36,414 nt of DNA, from positions 1 through 36,414 of the forward strand of contig PUDQ02000095.1 of assembly GCA_002964805.2 (NCBI GenBank), in the 5' to 3' direction. Shown piece after piece: positions 19,501 through 28,929 of this stretch. Origin of the DNA: Trametes villosa. Its lineage: Eukaryota; Basidiomycota; Agaricomycetes; Polyporales; Polyporaceae. Below the pieces are notes generated by a model. The model did not search any database and was not told the origin of the DNA. It saw only the letters and a program-made list of their open reading frames with translations. Position 1 is the first letter of the stretch; every line of letters begins with the position of its first letter. Both the position numbers and the translations under genes were made by a program.

Positions 19501-19888
19501 CCGTCTTCTTGACCACATTTCCCCGCTCCTCATCCACCTCTGGGCTCTGCGCGGGCGCCGGATACTCGTGGAGATCGTCCGGCTCCTTGTTGAGGGGTAG
19601 TTGCCACAGAAACTTCGCCCAGTACGCGGCGAAGAGCTTGTTCCAGTACTTGTTTGTCACGGTGCGCCCCGAGCTTTTTTTTTCCTCGTATGAAGGGAAC
19701 CACTCATCCATGAAGGCATGGCGCGCTCCATGGAAGGTGCCCGGGTTTCCCGCCTTGCCTCCCTTCGCGGTTTTTGCGCGAGTCTTCTTGCGCCGATCGC
19801 GCGTAGCTTTTGAGCTAGTGTTCGGGGCGCGAGGACCCGAGACGTCCGTTGCGTCGAATTGAACAGGGGCGTGGGCAGCGGAGGACAT
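16547..19888 (-). CDS. Large KDZ-cassette protein, element I copy (1008 aa)
   Basis: This is the homologue of the gene at 8951-12191, with the same seven-exon plan: 19888-19496, 19432-19044, 18995-18867, 18811-18696, 18646-17070, 17020-16659, 16607-16547. Exons 3 and 4 are exactly the same length in both copies (129 and 116 bp). Conserved: GNPGTFHG ... YWAKFLWQLPLNKEP near the N-terminus, the EYTGLYCTLIAGVALP helix, the SSDSDEEDEDE acidic tract, and the Trp-rich C-terminal domain (GWPAWIKEAF ... LLSLMWW) with a basic KRPDD...SKRMRHQ tail. The linker differs: here it is Thr/Ala repeats (TTATDATTP type), not Gly/Ala. No enzyme motif is seen. A nuclear, nucleic-acid-associated role is inferred from composition only. 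Confidence 0.75.
17529..17985 (-). repeat. Coding tandem repeats (Thr/Ala linker)
   Basis: Units of roughly 24-36 bp built on GCGTCCGTCGCGGTCGTGGGCGTC-type words run through exon 5 of the large gene. In the protein they read TTPTTATTATDATTP. The unit is unrelated in sequence to the one at the same place in element O. Confidence 0.8.
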
Positions 19889-20131
19889 AGTGAATGAAGC
19901 GAGCGGGAGGACGGTCGGCGGAGAGCGTGTCGAGCGGGAGGACGGTCGGAGAGCGTGTCCAACGCGCTGTCCCTCCACGCGACGCGCGCGCAAGTCCAAC
20001 ATGGTCACGTGTTCAAAGCGCACTTGACGATCGATCGCAACGGGCGCCTGCCTGTCGCCTCTGCTTGCTTCCGCTTCTCATCTTCGCAGTCCCTTCTGTG
20101 TCTTCGCCTCCCCTCCTTCGCCTTCGCTCTC
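19889..20131. promoter_or_regulatory. Divergent promoter of large protein / twin-domain gene, element I
   Basis: This is 243 bp between divergent ATGs. It holds GTCACGTG (CACGTG 20006-20011), CGCACTTG (20019-20026) and GATCGATCG (20029-20037), in the same order as the array at 12295-12339 in element O. A 29-bp unit GAGCGGGAGGACGGTCGG...GAGAGCGTGTC occurs twice (about 19900-19930 and 19931-19959). A C/T-rich run precedes the plus-strand start. Confidence 0.5.
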
Positions 20132-21265
20132 ATGGGACGAGTAGATCCGGCCCTAGTCCGTGACTGGGACCACCTGGCGGCATCTCTGGGGAAGACCCCC
20201 AAACTCGACAGCACGGGCGAGATCATTCCCATCGGCGCCCCCGGCAAGAAGGACAAGATCTACGTCGTATGGGTTGGGCGGGCTATAGGGTTGTTCAAGA
20301 ACTGGTGAGTTCTTGGAATAGCGCTTATGGATGCATTTAATCATATTGCAGGGGTCTCACGGGCGCAATGGTGCTGGCCTTCCCCGGCGGAATACATAAG
20401 TCATTCCGCTCGCTTGAGGCCGCCCGTGAGGCATGGCACACCGGCCCATCAAAGCTACCCAACTGGACCCCTCCCGCTCCTCGCCCTGCCCTCGTCACGC
20501 CAACCGCCTCGAAGGAGGCGCACCCTGCGAACTCAACCGACGATGGCGCGTATGCCCGAACGATCCCGCTCCTCACCCCTCCGCCTACCATTCCTCTCCG
20601 CCTCCCCGCCGACGCCACAGAAGACGCGCTTGACGAGTGGCTGGAGCGCCTATTGTCTACACCTCCGGAATCCCCCAGTACCTCCATCTCGAGAGCTTCT
20701 AGCGTCTCGAGCGCCGCCGTCAGCGCAGTGGCAGCCCGCCCAGGAGAGCGCTTCTCAGCGCGTCCGAGCGAGCTCGTCCCACCTTCGCCCGCCAAGCACG
20801 GCCAGTTGCCGTCGATGACTCCGCGTCGTCGTGCTCACTCGCGCGGCGCCGCGGCCGCCCTCTCCCCTGCATCTACTCCCTCCCAATCGGTCGCCCGCGA
20901 TAAGGAGGGCACTCGCGCGGATATAGGTCGCGCGCGTGAGCACGTCATCGTGCGCCCTGGTGGCACGGTTTACGCGGTAGTGCGGGGTGACCGACCCGGC
21001 GTCTACCTCGACCGGTACGCACGCCCATCGTTGATAAGACGTCGATCTGGCTAACATGAACAGATCGACGGCTCTCCTCAAGGCGGGCTGCAATCCCGGT
21101 ATGAAGATTGTGCCGTTCGCAACGCGGCTGCAGGCGGCGTGGTACTTCGTGGAGAGTTACATGGAGGGCGAGGTGGGCGTCCCTGTCGTCGAGTACGACG
21201 AGGACGAGGACGAGGCCGATGAGGACGAGGACGTGTATTACCTATGCAATAGCGACGAGTTGTAG
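20132..21265 (+). CDS. Twin RNase H1-N-like (viroplasmin-fold) protein, element I copy (345 aa)
   Basis: Homologue of 12435-13609. Exons 20132-20304, 20352-21014 and 21064-21265 give 345 residues. The first domain reads YVVWVGRAIGLF, W, then PGGIHKSFRSLEAAR. The second reads VYAVVRGDRPGVYLDR, CNPGMKIV, AAWYFVESYM. Between them is a Ser/Pro/Arg-rich linker with little conservation, and the tail is acidic (DEDEDEADEDED). Both domains keep the Tyr/Gly/Trp and Lys-Ser-Phe pattern of RNase H1 N-terminal domains, with no catalytic RNase H part. Conservation of both domains while the linker drifts says the two modules are what is selected. Likely role: binding hybrid or double-stranded nucleic acid during transposition or regulation (inference). 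Confidence 0.75.
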
Positions 21266-21349
21266 AGCCGGTGCAGCCTCCCCTCCTTTACCCCAGTATC
21301 CCTACATCATGATCGCCTGCTTCCAATGAATGTGAATTGTTGTGTGCTA

Positions 21350-21990
21350 CTACATCGCGTGTGCAGCCTCTGCAACGTCAGCGCGAGCCTGGGCGACCGC
21401 TATCATCCACTGTACATGAAAAACAACTGAGGTAATTGACCTCCACATGAGGGCAGACTCCCGATATCCAAGCGTCTCCAATGCGCCCTCGCCCAACAGC
21501 TCCTTGATATCGTCTAGTATCTGATCTCCGTGGGCGACCCAGTCGTTCCAGTGCTGCGTCCACGCCTCGCGTGCCTCCCAAGACTCTTGGGCATGCTGTA
21601 GACCTTCGTCTACGGTACGCAGGTGCCCACCGCGGTTGTACTGAAACCCCCAATCGCACAGACGCGTATTGAGGGCGTTTAGGGCAGAGGTGAGCGCACT
21701 GTTCGGTGTGCGCGGTATTGGGAGAGGGCCGGACCTGCAGCTCCAGGTTAGCGACGCGCGAGCAGTGTCAATGTACTCGTAGACACATACCCTGCTGCGA
21801 GAGGCATGGCTTCTGCTATGGAGCCGCGCGCCGCGGCGTTGTTGGCTTCGCGGCTGGGCGCAAGGTTGAGAAGTCTGCCAACTATGGGCATGCGACCGAG
21901 GACTTACTCTTTGAGCCTTTGGCGATGGCGCTGATTCCTAGCTCTTCTCAGCTGCTTGCGCCGAGCCTCACGATCGGCGTCCTCCTCCAT
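21350..21990 (-). CDS. Small basic-helix protein, element I copy (176 aa)
   Basis: Homologue of 13737-14405. Exons 21990-21908, 21853-21791 (63 bp, same size as in element O) and 21734-21350 give 176 residues. The N-terminus is REARRKQLRRARNQRHRQRLKE, strongly basic and helix-prone; exon 2 is Ala-rich. The C-terminal helical domain keeps PRTPNSALTSALNALN, LLGEGALETLG and VVFHVQWM. The first intron acceptor was chosen for its 54-bp length and for alignment to the other copy, because a nearer AG would leave an intron of only 26 bp. Function unknown; a small DNA-binding regulator is possible. Confidence 0.62.
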
Positions 21991-22410
21991 AGTGCTTTGC
22001 GTGTCTGGGGGCGCAATTGTGGGCGCGAGGGCGAAGTCTCGGGGCAGCGGGTTCGGAGTTTGACAGCGCGAACGGCGTATGGGCTCGAGGAGTTGTGTCC
22101 AGATGAAAGTAGAGAGGTAGGGATGGGGGAATGACTCCACAACGCGTTGACGTGTTGTGCTTGGGGCGGGGGTATGTAGAATGATATCGCGCAGGTTGCG
22201 GCCGGCGAGTACTGGTGTGCGAGCGCAGGGGTTCGTATGCACTATCTCTGAGGAGATGCTGCATGCGCAGGTGAGACGCGTCTCGCGGCGTGCGTACGCT
22301 GCGGCTGGCGCTACAGCGAGACACGTCTCACTCGGACTTCACTCAAGCCACATCTGCAAGCCTAGATCAATTAGGAACGGCTAATATATTGTAACACCCC
22401 TTCAACCTGT
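21991..22410 (-). promoter_or_regulatory. Upstream region of small gene with ACGCGT palindromes, element I
   Basis: 420 bp between the TET stop and the small-gene ATG. GAGACGCGTCTC (22273-22284) and GAGACACGTCTC (22318-22329) flank a GC-rich imperfect hairpin. Same motif and same intergenic position as in element O, although the surrounding sequence is otherwise poorly conserved. Confidence 0.5.
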
Positions 22411-24323
22411 CTACTGATCATCTTGCGCGAACTCTGACAACTTACTAAGCATGTCCAGCCCCCGGTCCCCCCACGGTTGGCACCCTTTGCCACCATGGAT
22501 GCGGTCGTGGTCCTTCTTCGAGCGGTAGCCGCAGTCGACCCAGCGAAACAACCCTCCGGCCGAGTATTGCGTGAAGGATAGGCGCGTCTCCCCCACCTGG
22601 ACCTGGGTGTTCGAGTGGCGTAATACCGCGGAAGGTATCAGGATCGTAGCTCCCGGCGGGAACTCGATAACCATCCTGAGGTCCCACAGGACTATATGGC
22701 CGCCCTTCTTCGGGTCGAACTCGCCGAGCGCGGTGACCGCGCACCAACCCCAAGGCAGGTTGAAACTGTCAGTGTGTACATATGTAACTGTTTGCGGCCC
22801 GAGGTTGAACGTGCATGCCGCGAACGCGCTGCCCGGGAAGAGTGGGGTGAGCCGTTTGTCGCGCGCGCACAGACCATCCAAGGTGCGCTGGTAGTATCCG
22901 TGCAAGCGCGGGGCAAAGAGGCGAAGCGCGCCTGGCGCGATCGTCAGCGCGGCTCGGTGATCGTGTACGCACGCGCGTGTGAGCTTACTGCTTCCAAACT
23001 TTGCGATGCGCTTGATGCACCAGCTTTCCTTCAACTCGTGTGCGATGTGCTGTACGCGGTCCGTGTTCACGAAGTTCCTAGGGTACTAGTTGCGTACGCG
23101 ATCAGTGTTGCGCGTCGCCGCCATGCCAATGCACTCACCGTCTGCCCGCCGCCATACGATATGCCCGTTGTAATGCATGGGTACGCCCCTCGCCGATGGG
23201 TAGCGTCCGCGTCGCAAGCGCCATAGGCTACTCTGGCGTTGTTGAGCTGCGACGCCGCACTGCGAACCAGGTTGTCCCACCCAGCGTCGTTGGGGCGCCC
23301 CGCGAGAACGGCGAACACAGTGCCGTCGCAGTCGACGAGCGGGCGGGGCGTGCTGTGGGTGAGTTGTGGCTCAGTGGCTTGTATAGCGGTGAATGTGCGC
23401 GTACTCACCAGCCGTCCCATGCCACGCGCTCGAATCCCTCTTCCACAAGCTCCTCCACACGCACAGGCCGACTGTCGGATGCAGTCGCTTTGAGGCGTCG
23501 CGCCACATAGCCGGACTCCGACACGGGGACGCGGCTGTCAGCGAAGGACACCGGCGTGCGCGACGCTTCGGGGCCGGGCGCGCCTCGCAGAGTTTCGAGA
23601 AGGATCGCCTTCGCGCGCGCGCGTCGTTTGAGGGCGACTGCCTTTACTTTGTGCATGATGGCGGCCGAGTCCTTGGCGGCGCGTTCGCGTGCTAGAGCGC
23701 GGCGCTGTTTGCTGCGCCGTTTCCCGTGAAACTCGTCCTTGGACATAGCCCGCGAGGGCGTGCTCTTCGGAGGCGACGCCATTGGCGCGTTCGTGGCGCA
23801 GGTGCTCAGCGGCGCGCGTGATGGGCGGCCCGGATCGTCGTCCGGCGCGCCAGTGGCTGGTGCCTCGGTTGGCGGTGGCGATACAGGCGCGATCGCGCTA
23901 TCTTCCATCGCCTCAAGGAGCGTCTCGAAGCGCTGCGCTGCGCGAGCGCTGTGGTCTTGAAGGGAGAAGTCCCGGGGGGCGTGAAGAGGCATACCCACCT
24001 CTGAAGACCAGGGCGAGAATGCCCTACCTCCTCGTGTCTGAAGGAGGGGTGCAGGATAAGCGGGGTTGGCAGCGCGCAAGGTTGCCCAGCGCGAGCTCAC
24101 CTGGCGGAATGCGTGCTGGACGGGGTTCTCGCGCTCGAGACCTGTAAAGTAAAGGCGTCAGTTGTGCATCGATGGCGCAGGAGGAAAGACCCGCGCGCGC
24201 CGGATACCACTGTCCGGGTTCCAAGGTCGAATCCACGCTAGGTGGACCCGGCGCGAGGGGTTCACAGGGGGGTGTAGGGTACTTACCGAAGTGTAAGGCG
24301 GTTGGGGCAAGTGCTTGGGCCAT
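22411..24323 (-). CDS. TET/JBP family DNA dioxygenase, element I copy, intact (512 aa)
   Basis: Predicted Fe(II)/2-oxoglutarate dioxygenase that oxidises 5-methylcytosine in DNA. Six exons (24323-24287, 24141-24101, 24037-23409, 23352-23139, 23085-22989, 22931-22411) close in frame at 512 residues. Seen: a short N-terminal segment split over two tiny exons; SPW...HAPRDFSLQD; a basic SKDEFHGKRRSKQRR stretch; RRGAYPCITTGISYGGGQ; the catalytic core with H392-T-D394, GG416-417, H445 and R456. All ligands for iron and 2-oxoglutarate are present, so it should be active. It is head-to-head with the KDZ transposase (188 bp apart). The start is the ATG whose exon pairs with the element O copy. Most KDZ-linked fungal TET/JBP genes share this core. 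Confidence 0.88.
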
Positions 24324-24511
24324 AGAGCCGGGCCTGGCCCGTATGGGGAGGCGTCGAATGGGCGATGAGGTGGCGCAGGGGGAGGGGGATGCGTCTGAAC
24401 ATTATATGCGGAGGCACGGTTTGTAGCGCCCGTAGGCGGTGATTTCGCAGAGGGAGAACTCTGGTGCTCTCACGACCCAAAGACGGCGAAAGAAGCATCC
24501 CTGGCCGCCTC
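24324..24511. promoter_or_regulatory. Bidirectional TET/KDZ promoter, element I
   Basis: 188 bp between divergent start codons. Two blocks are shared with 29540-29710: ATTATATG (24400-24407), TATA-like on the opposite strand as CATATAAT; and CGAAAGAAGCATCC (24487-24500) just before the KDZ ATG. Their conservation across otherwise diverged DNA suggests function. Confidence 0.5.
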
Positions 24512-27500
24512 ATGCGCCGCAGGGCACTCAAGCGTCTGCGGGCAGAGCAAGACGACGACTCACACCACGAATTCGACATCACCGCATCGGAGGCCGACGC
24601 TACCCACCACCTCGCAGTCCCCACCCCTCCCATCCTACATATCGACAATGTTTCATCGGACCTCCGCCGTGTCCTCCGCGAGTCCGTTCCCCTCTCAAGC
24701 CCATCGGTATCCTCGAGCCCGGCGCTGCAGGCCGCCAGCGTCCCCAACGTGAACATAGGCACGGTGCATGACTGGGATCCCTTCCTAGTCAGGCCGGAGG
24801 CGCCAGATGGCGACGATCCAACCGTCGCCGAGGACGGCGGCTCTCACACTCAAGCAGGGCACGCGGAGGACGACCAGTCGGAGCATATCCCCGCGCCGCG
24901 GTATGAAAGCTCGGTACGTACTGTAACCGTCCTCTCTTAAATGAATGCGCCTCTGACCGCCTGTCTAACGATCAGGACGCGCCTATGAAGGCGTGGATTC
25001 CGCTCGCTCAGGAATACCTCGACGAGAACCTGCGCTTCGAAGGGCGTGGCGACTTCGCCTCTGACGTCTGCCCTGGGTGCCAGCAGGCTGCCGGGACGAC
25101 CCGCCGCAACAAGCCCGTCATTCGATGCCTAGACTGCTCGCCGCGGCTGTTCTGTGAAGGATGCACGGTAGCCCGACACGAGGATATGCCATTCCATGTG
25201 GTACAGGTGCGCACTCGATCTCCCAGTGCCGAAGCATCCTCATGCTAACGTCTCTTCAGCGCTGGGCCGGCCACTCGTTCACGCCTACCTCTCTCCGCGA
25301 TCTCGGCCTCGTGATTCAGCTCGGGCATGCGGACGGCACCGCGTGCACGATGCCTCGACTGCCGCGCGCCGACTTCTGCGTCATCAACGTCAACGGTCAA
25401 CACAAGGTCAACATCCGGTTCTGCGGCTGTGATGCGGCCGGGATCGCCGGTACGCCCGCCCAGCAACTCCTTCGGCGAGGCCTCTATCCCGCTACCGACG
25501 CGGAACCTCACACCGCCTTCACCTACCGCGTACTGGAGCACTATCACCTGCAAAGCGTGCAGGGGAAGGTCTCCATGTTCGACTATTATCGAACACTTGA
25601 ACGGCTGACCGACAATACCGGCACCAAGAAGCTTCTCGACCGCTACAAGGCGTTCATGCGAGTCGTTTCGCAGTGGCGCTTCCTGAAGCGGCTGAAGAGG
25701 GGTGGGCGAGGCCATAGTGTGGACGGCGTCGTCGGGACGAAGCACGGGGAGTTAGCGGTGCGATGCCCAGCATGCCCTCGTCCAGAATGCAACCTCCCGC
25801 CCAATTGGGACACCGTACCCAAGGCTCAGAGGTACGCACTCGCCGCCGTTACATATGCAGCTACTTACCTGCCTGGGGTCTTAGATATCTCTATACGTTG
25901 TGCGCGTCCATGGACGCTTGCTTCCGGTTTAAGCGACGCGCGGTCTCAAGCGAGGAGCGGGATCCCATTCTCGGTAGCGGCTGGGGATACTTCGTCGAGG
26001 ACAAGGGGTACAAGGAACTGCTTGACCAGTATGGAGATCAGACCGAGGTGCGCCGTGATGCCCTTGCGGTGAGCACCGGAACATTAACTTCCTTACAGAT
26101 GAGCACCTGCACTGGCCTGTCAGCCATCGACCATGCGAATTCGAAGTACCACAAGGGGTACGCGGCAACCGGCATTGGCGCGGTGCTTTGCTCGCGCCAC
26201 GAGTTCATTCTGCCCAACGGCGTTGGTGACACGCAGAAGGGAGAGAAGTGAGTACTAGTATCTGCGCGCAGGAGCGGTGGCTGACACGCGTTGCGCAGAC
26301 ACGTCAACATGGACTACATCTTCTCGTGCTCCATGTGCCATCACCGGCGCGTGGGGAAGCACATCTGCTACGACATCGCGTGTCAATGGTGCCGCCACCT
26401 CCTAGCCCGCCTCGCAAAATTCCCCGACGACGTGCGCATCGACCTCCCGGAAGGCTCAATAGTCTTTTCAATACCCAAGCTTCATTGGCACAGTCACAAG
26501 CAGGCCGATCACTCCAAGTTCTCTCTGAACTACCGCGTTGGCGCAGGGAGGAATGACGGCGAGGGTTCGGAGCGACGCTGGTGGGAACTCCAGCCCATCG
26601 CTAGCAGTACCAAGATGATGGGACCTGGGCAGCGACAGGGCGTCCTGGAGGACCAGTGGGGGTACGCCAACTGGCGTAAGTATGTGAACCTAGGTAAGTC
26701 TATTTCCTCCTCGCGCACCACTCGTCAGAGACACGGGCGTCGACCGACATACGCAACGCGACGCTCAGCGCGTCGCGCGTCCCAAATGGTGCCTGGCGCT
26801 TGACGCGTCGCGCGCTGTGCCTGAGGCATGACGTCGCGCGTCGCGCGCTGTGCCTGTAGCATGACGTCGTGTGCTGTGCCTGGCGCGTGACGTCGTGTGC
26901 TGTGCCTGGCGCGTGACGTTGCGCGTTGCGCGAGCCTCTGACCAGCTCTGATTGCGTAGATACTGAACTACTCTTCGCAGCCTGGACGCTCGCCGACCGC
27001 CTGGAGGATGCACTCAAGCAGCACGCTGAGCACCGCGCCCTCCTTGTGTCTCTCACAGCGTCCCTCAAGCGGCGACACATCGCCCGCTGGACGAAGCAGG
27101 TGGTTGCTTGGGAGGAGGACAACACGCTTGAGGATCCGTACATTGCAACCAGCAATGGTGAGTACTGCCTGACCCCTCTCATGATTAGCTCTTACACGAT
27201 GCGCTACAGAACCCACGGAGGCCGAAGTACGCCAAGAAATGGCCGCGGAGGAGCAGACCGCGAGCGCGCAGCCAGGATACAAGGCCCGGCATGACGTCAG
27301 CATGCTCGGGTTCATAACGATGGGACTGGATATAGAGGATCAACAGTGCGTTGCACGTCAATGAGTGCTACGTGTGAGGCTGACATCTTCACAGGATTCG
27401 TCTTCAGGAGGATGCGAAAGGGGCCTCCGCCTCGCGCCTGCCCGCACTCTTCGAGCGCCGCACCGCTCTCCGCACGCGCATTCAGAAGCTACGCGGCCTC

Positions 27501-28457
27501 CAGGCGATCTACATGCCTGCAGCCCTCCCGCTTCTCTCCCAGCTCCCGGAAGCTCAGACAACCGTCGAGCTCATCGAGACCGTGCGGCTCTGTCTCCCGT
27601 CCGACATCTCCGCGTCCCACCGCGCGACGGTATGCTCGCCAGAGCTTCTCGTGCTCGAGGCGCGCCTGCGCGAAGCCCAGTGTCGAGACGCTCTGCAAGA
27701 CCTCCGGAACAAGATCCACACGCTCAATCACTTGCATCGGTACAAGCAAGCGAACGTTCGGCACCAAGGCGCGAACACACGCGCGAGGACTGAGCTCGAC
27801 GCACATGCAGCTCGACGCGATCGGGCGGTCGCAAAGTATCGTTGCGCGCGACGTGCGAAGCTCGCGCTCGATGGGAATGGACCGTGGGAGGAAGTCCTCC
27901 GCGTCCTTCGCGACGAGGACGTCCGTGGGGTCGTGGCAGTTGACGTCGACGCCAAGGAGATGCCGAAGAAGCAGACCGGGCGCAAGGGCCAGACGAGCGG
28001 ACCGGGCGACGGGCATAGGATGGTTTCATGGATATGGAATGCGTCTGATCTGACCGGGAAAGAGGCGCACGTCGAATCCCTGCGCATCGAATGGCTGAAA
28101 GCGCGAGCCCGCTGCATGAGGTGGGAGGAGGAGACGAAGATTCTCCCCGAGGAGATGCGGCGGGTACTCGCGACGATGCGTCACGAGGAGGAGGAGTGGG
28201 TCCGACGGGCTAACCTGCGCGCTGATGTAGACGACCGGTTGCAGGAGGGTTTGGTGGCTTACGCATATGACCAGGCCGGGATTAGGGGCAATATGCGCGC
28301 CGTGTTCAGGGCGGCTTGCGTCGAGCACGCGCTGGCTGCTAAGGGTGGGACGGGTTCTGAGTGGGATGGTCCATCTGACCTAGTAACCAACTCGGAGGGC
28401 TACAAGCCTTCTGACGCGACAGAAAGCCAGTGGGAGGCGCCAGAGGAGCTAGAATAA
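24512..28457 (+). CDS. KDZ transposase, element I copy, intact (1095 aa)
   Basis: Transposase of the Kyakuja-Dileera-Zisupton superfamily. Nine exons (24512-24913, 24976-25206, 25260-25831, 25885-26047, 26099-26247, 26299-26693, 26981-27157, 27210-27345, 27395-28457) total 1096 codons. Order: an acidic disordered N-terminus with FDITASEA; a CxC2-type cysteine cluster (C166-C169, C185-C188, C194-C197, H202, H208, then FCGC); then the RNase H-fold core with D412 (SMDACFRFKRR), D531 (CYDIACQWC) and the acidic GEGSERRWW (E594/E597); and HWHSHKQADH. The C-terminal exon is a long helical region with WEEDN, FERRTALR and a Cys/Arg-rich stretch. CSMCHHRRVGKHIC supplies further zinc ligands. All catalytic positions are kept. 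The ATG at 24512 aligns with the start at 29711. It is divergent from TET. Confidence 0.9.
26789..26935 (+). repeat. Tandem repeats inside KDZ intron 6, element I
   Basis: About five units of 26-33 bp with consensus TGTGCCTGNNGCNTGACGTCG fill the middle of the 287-bp intron 6, which is five times longer than the other introns. TGACGTC is a CRE/ATF half-palindrome. Element O has a long intron at the same place filled with different simple sequence. Confidence 0.7.
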
Positions 28458-28571
28458 TCTTATTATATGTATTTAACATTCCTATGTACTGTGCAGAGTG
28501 GTTCGTGCACGCCAAGGGGGATATTCGCGCGCGCTGGTGGTAATACGCCTACGGGGACAAATAGCCGCCCG

Positions 28572-28796
28572 TAAGGCTGCTTGAGGACGTGAGAGGCGCC
28601 CGCCCGGCTTTGGTATGCGTGAGGCGCCCAGCCCGCTGCTTTGGGACGTGAGAGAAGTGCACCTGACCGCTTTGGGACCCACCGGAGCGCTGGAGGAGGT
28701 TTACTGCCGCTTTGGGACAGCCCGACGCGCCCGGGCAAGGTTCCTACCGCTTTGGGACGATCTGGCAGGCGTTGCGGAAGGACCTACCGCTTTAGG
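28572..28796 (-). repeat. Subterminal motif array, right end, 40- then 30-bp period
   Basis: Reverse-complement copies of the CCCAAAGCGG motif start at 28783, 28743, 28703 and 28663 (40-bp steps), then 28632, 28602 and 28572 (31, 30, 30). The inner three are part of about 30-bp tandem units with GACGTGAGAGGCGCCC. The outer ones mirror the left array; the inner ones have no left counterpart. Confidence 0.78.
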
Positions 28797-28929
28797 CAGC
28801 TTGCCGAGGTGCCGAACGGGGCCCTAGGGGCACCCCCGGACCCGACCGGGAGATGTTGAAACTTCAGGAGCACAGCCGGCAATAATTGTATTGCGGGCCA
28901 GGCCAACAGCCGGTAGTTGAAGTTTCATT
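28667..28929 (-). repeat. Right terminal inverted repeat of element I (263 bp)
   Basis: Reverse complement of 16063-16325 with two mismatches. Beyond 28667 inward the ends differ. The outer flank, ACCACACCAGATGG, is coding sequence of the element O TET gene. Confidence 0.92.

Larger units (their letters stand above)
16063..28929 (+). mobile_element. Element I: young KDZ-TET/JBP transposon, 12,867 bp
   Basis: It is bounded by 263-bp inverted repeats differing at only two positions (16080/28912 and 16282/28710), so it inserted recently. It carries five intact genes: large protein (-), twin RNase H1-N-like protein (+), small helical protein (-), TET/JBP (-) and KDZ transposase (+). All splice models close in frame. 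It lies within the TET coding exon of element O, in the same orientation. No direct target-site duplication is visible; the flanks instead read as an imperfect inverted repeat. With an open transposase and near-identical ends it may still be mobile. Confidence 0.9.

Noticed and set aside
28615..28827. Short frames in the terminal repeats (70 aa here, a matching one at 16165-16359)
   Set aside because: They are similar only because the two repeats are identical DNA; no conservation in element O and no gene-like features.
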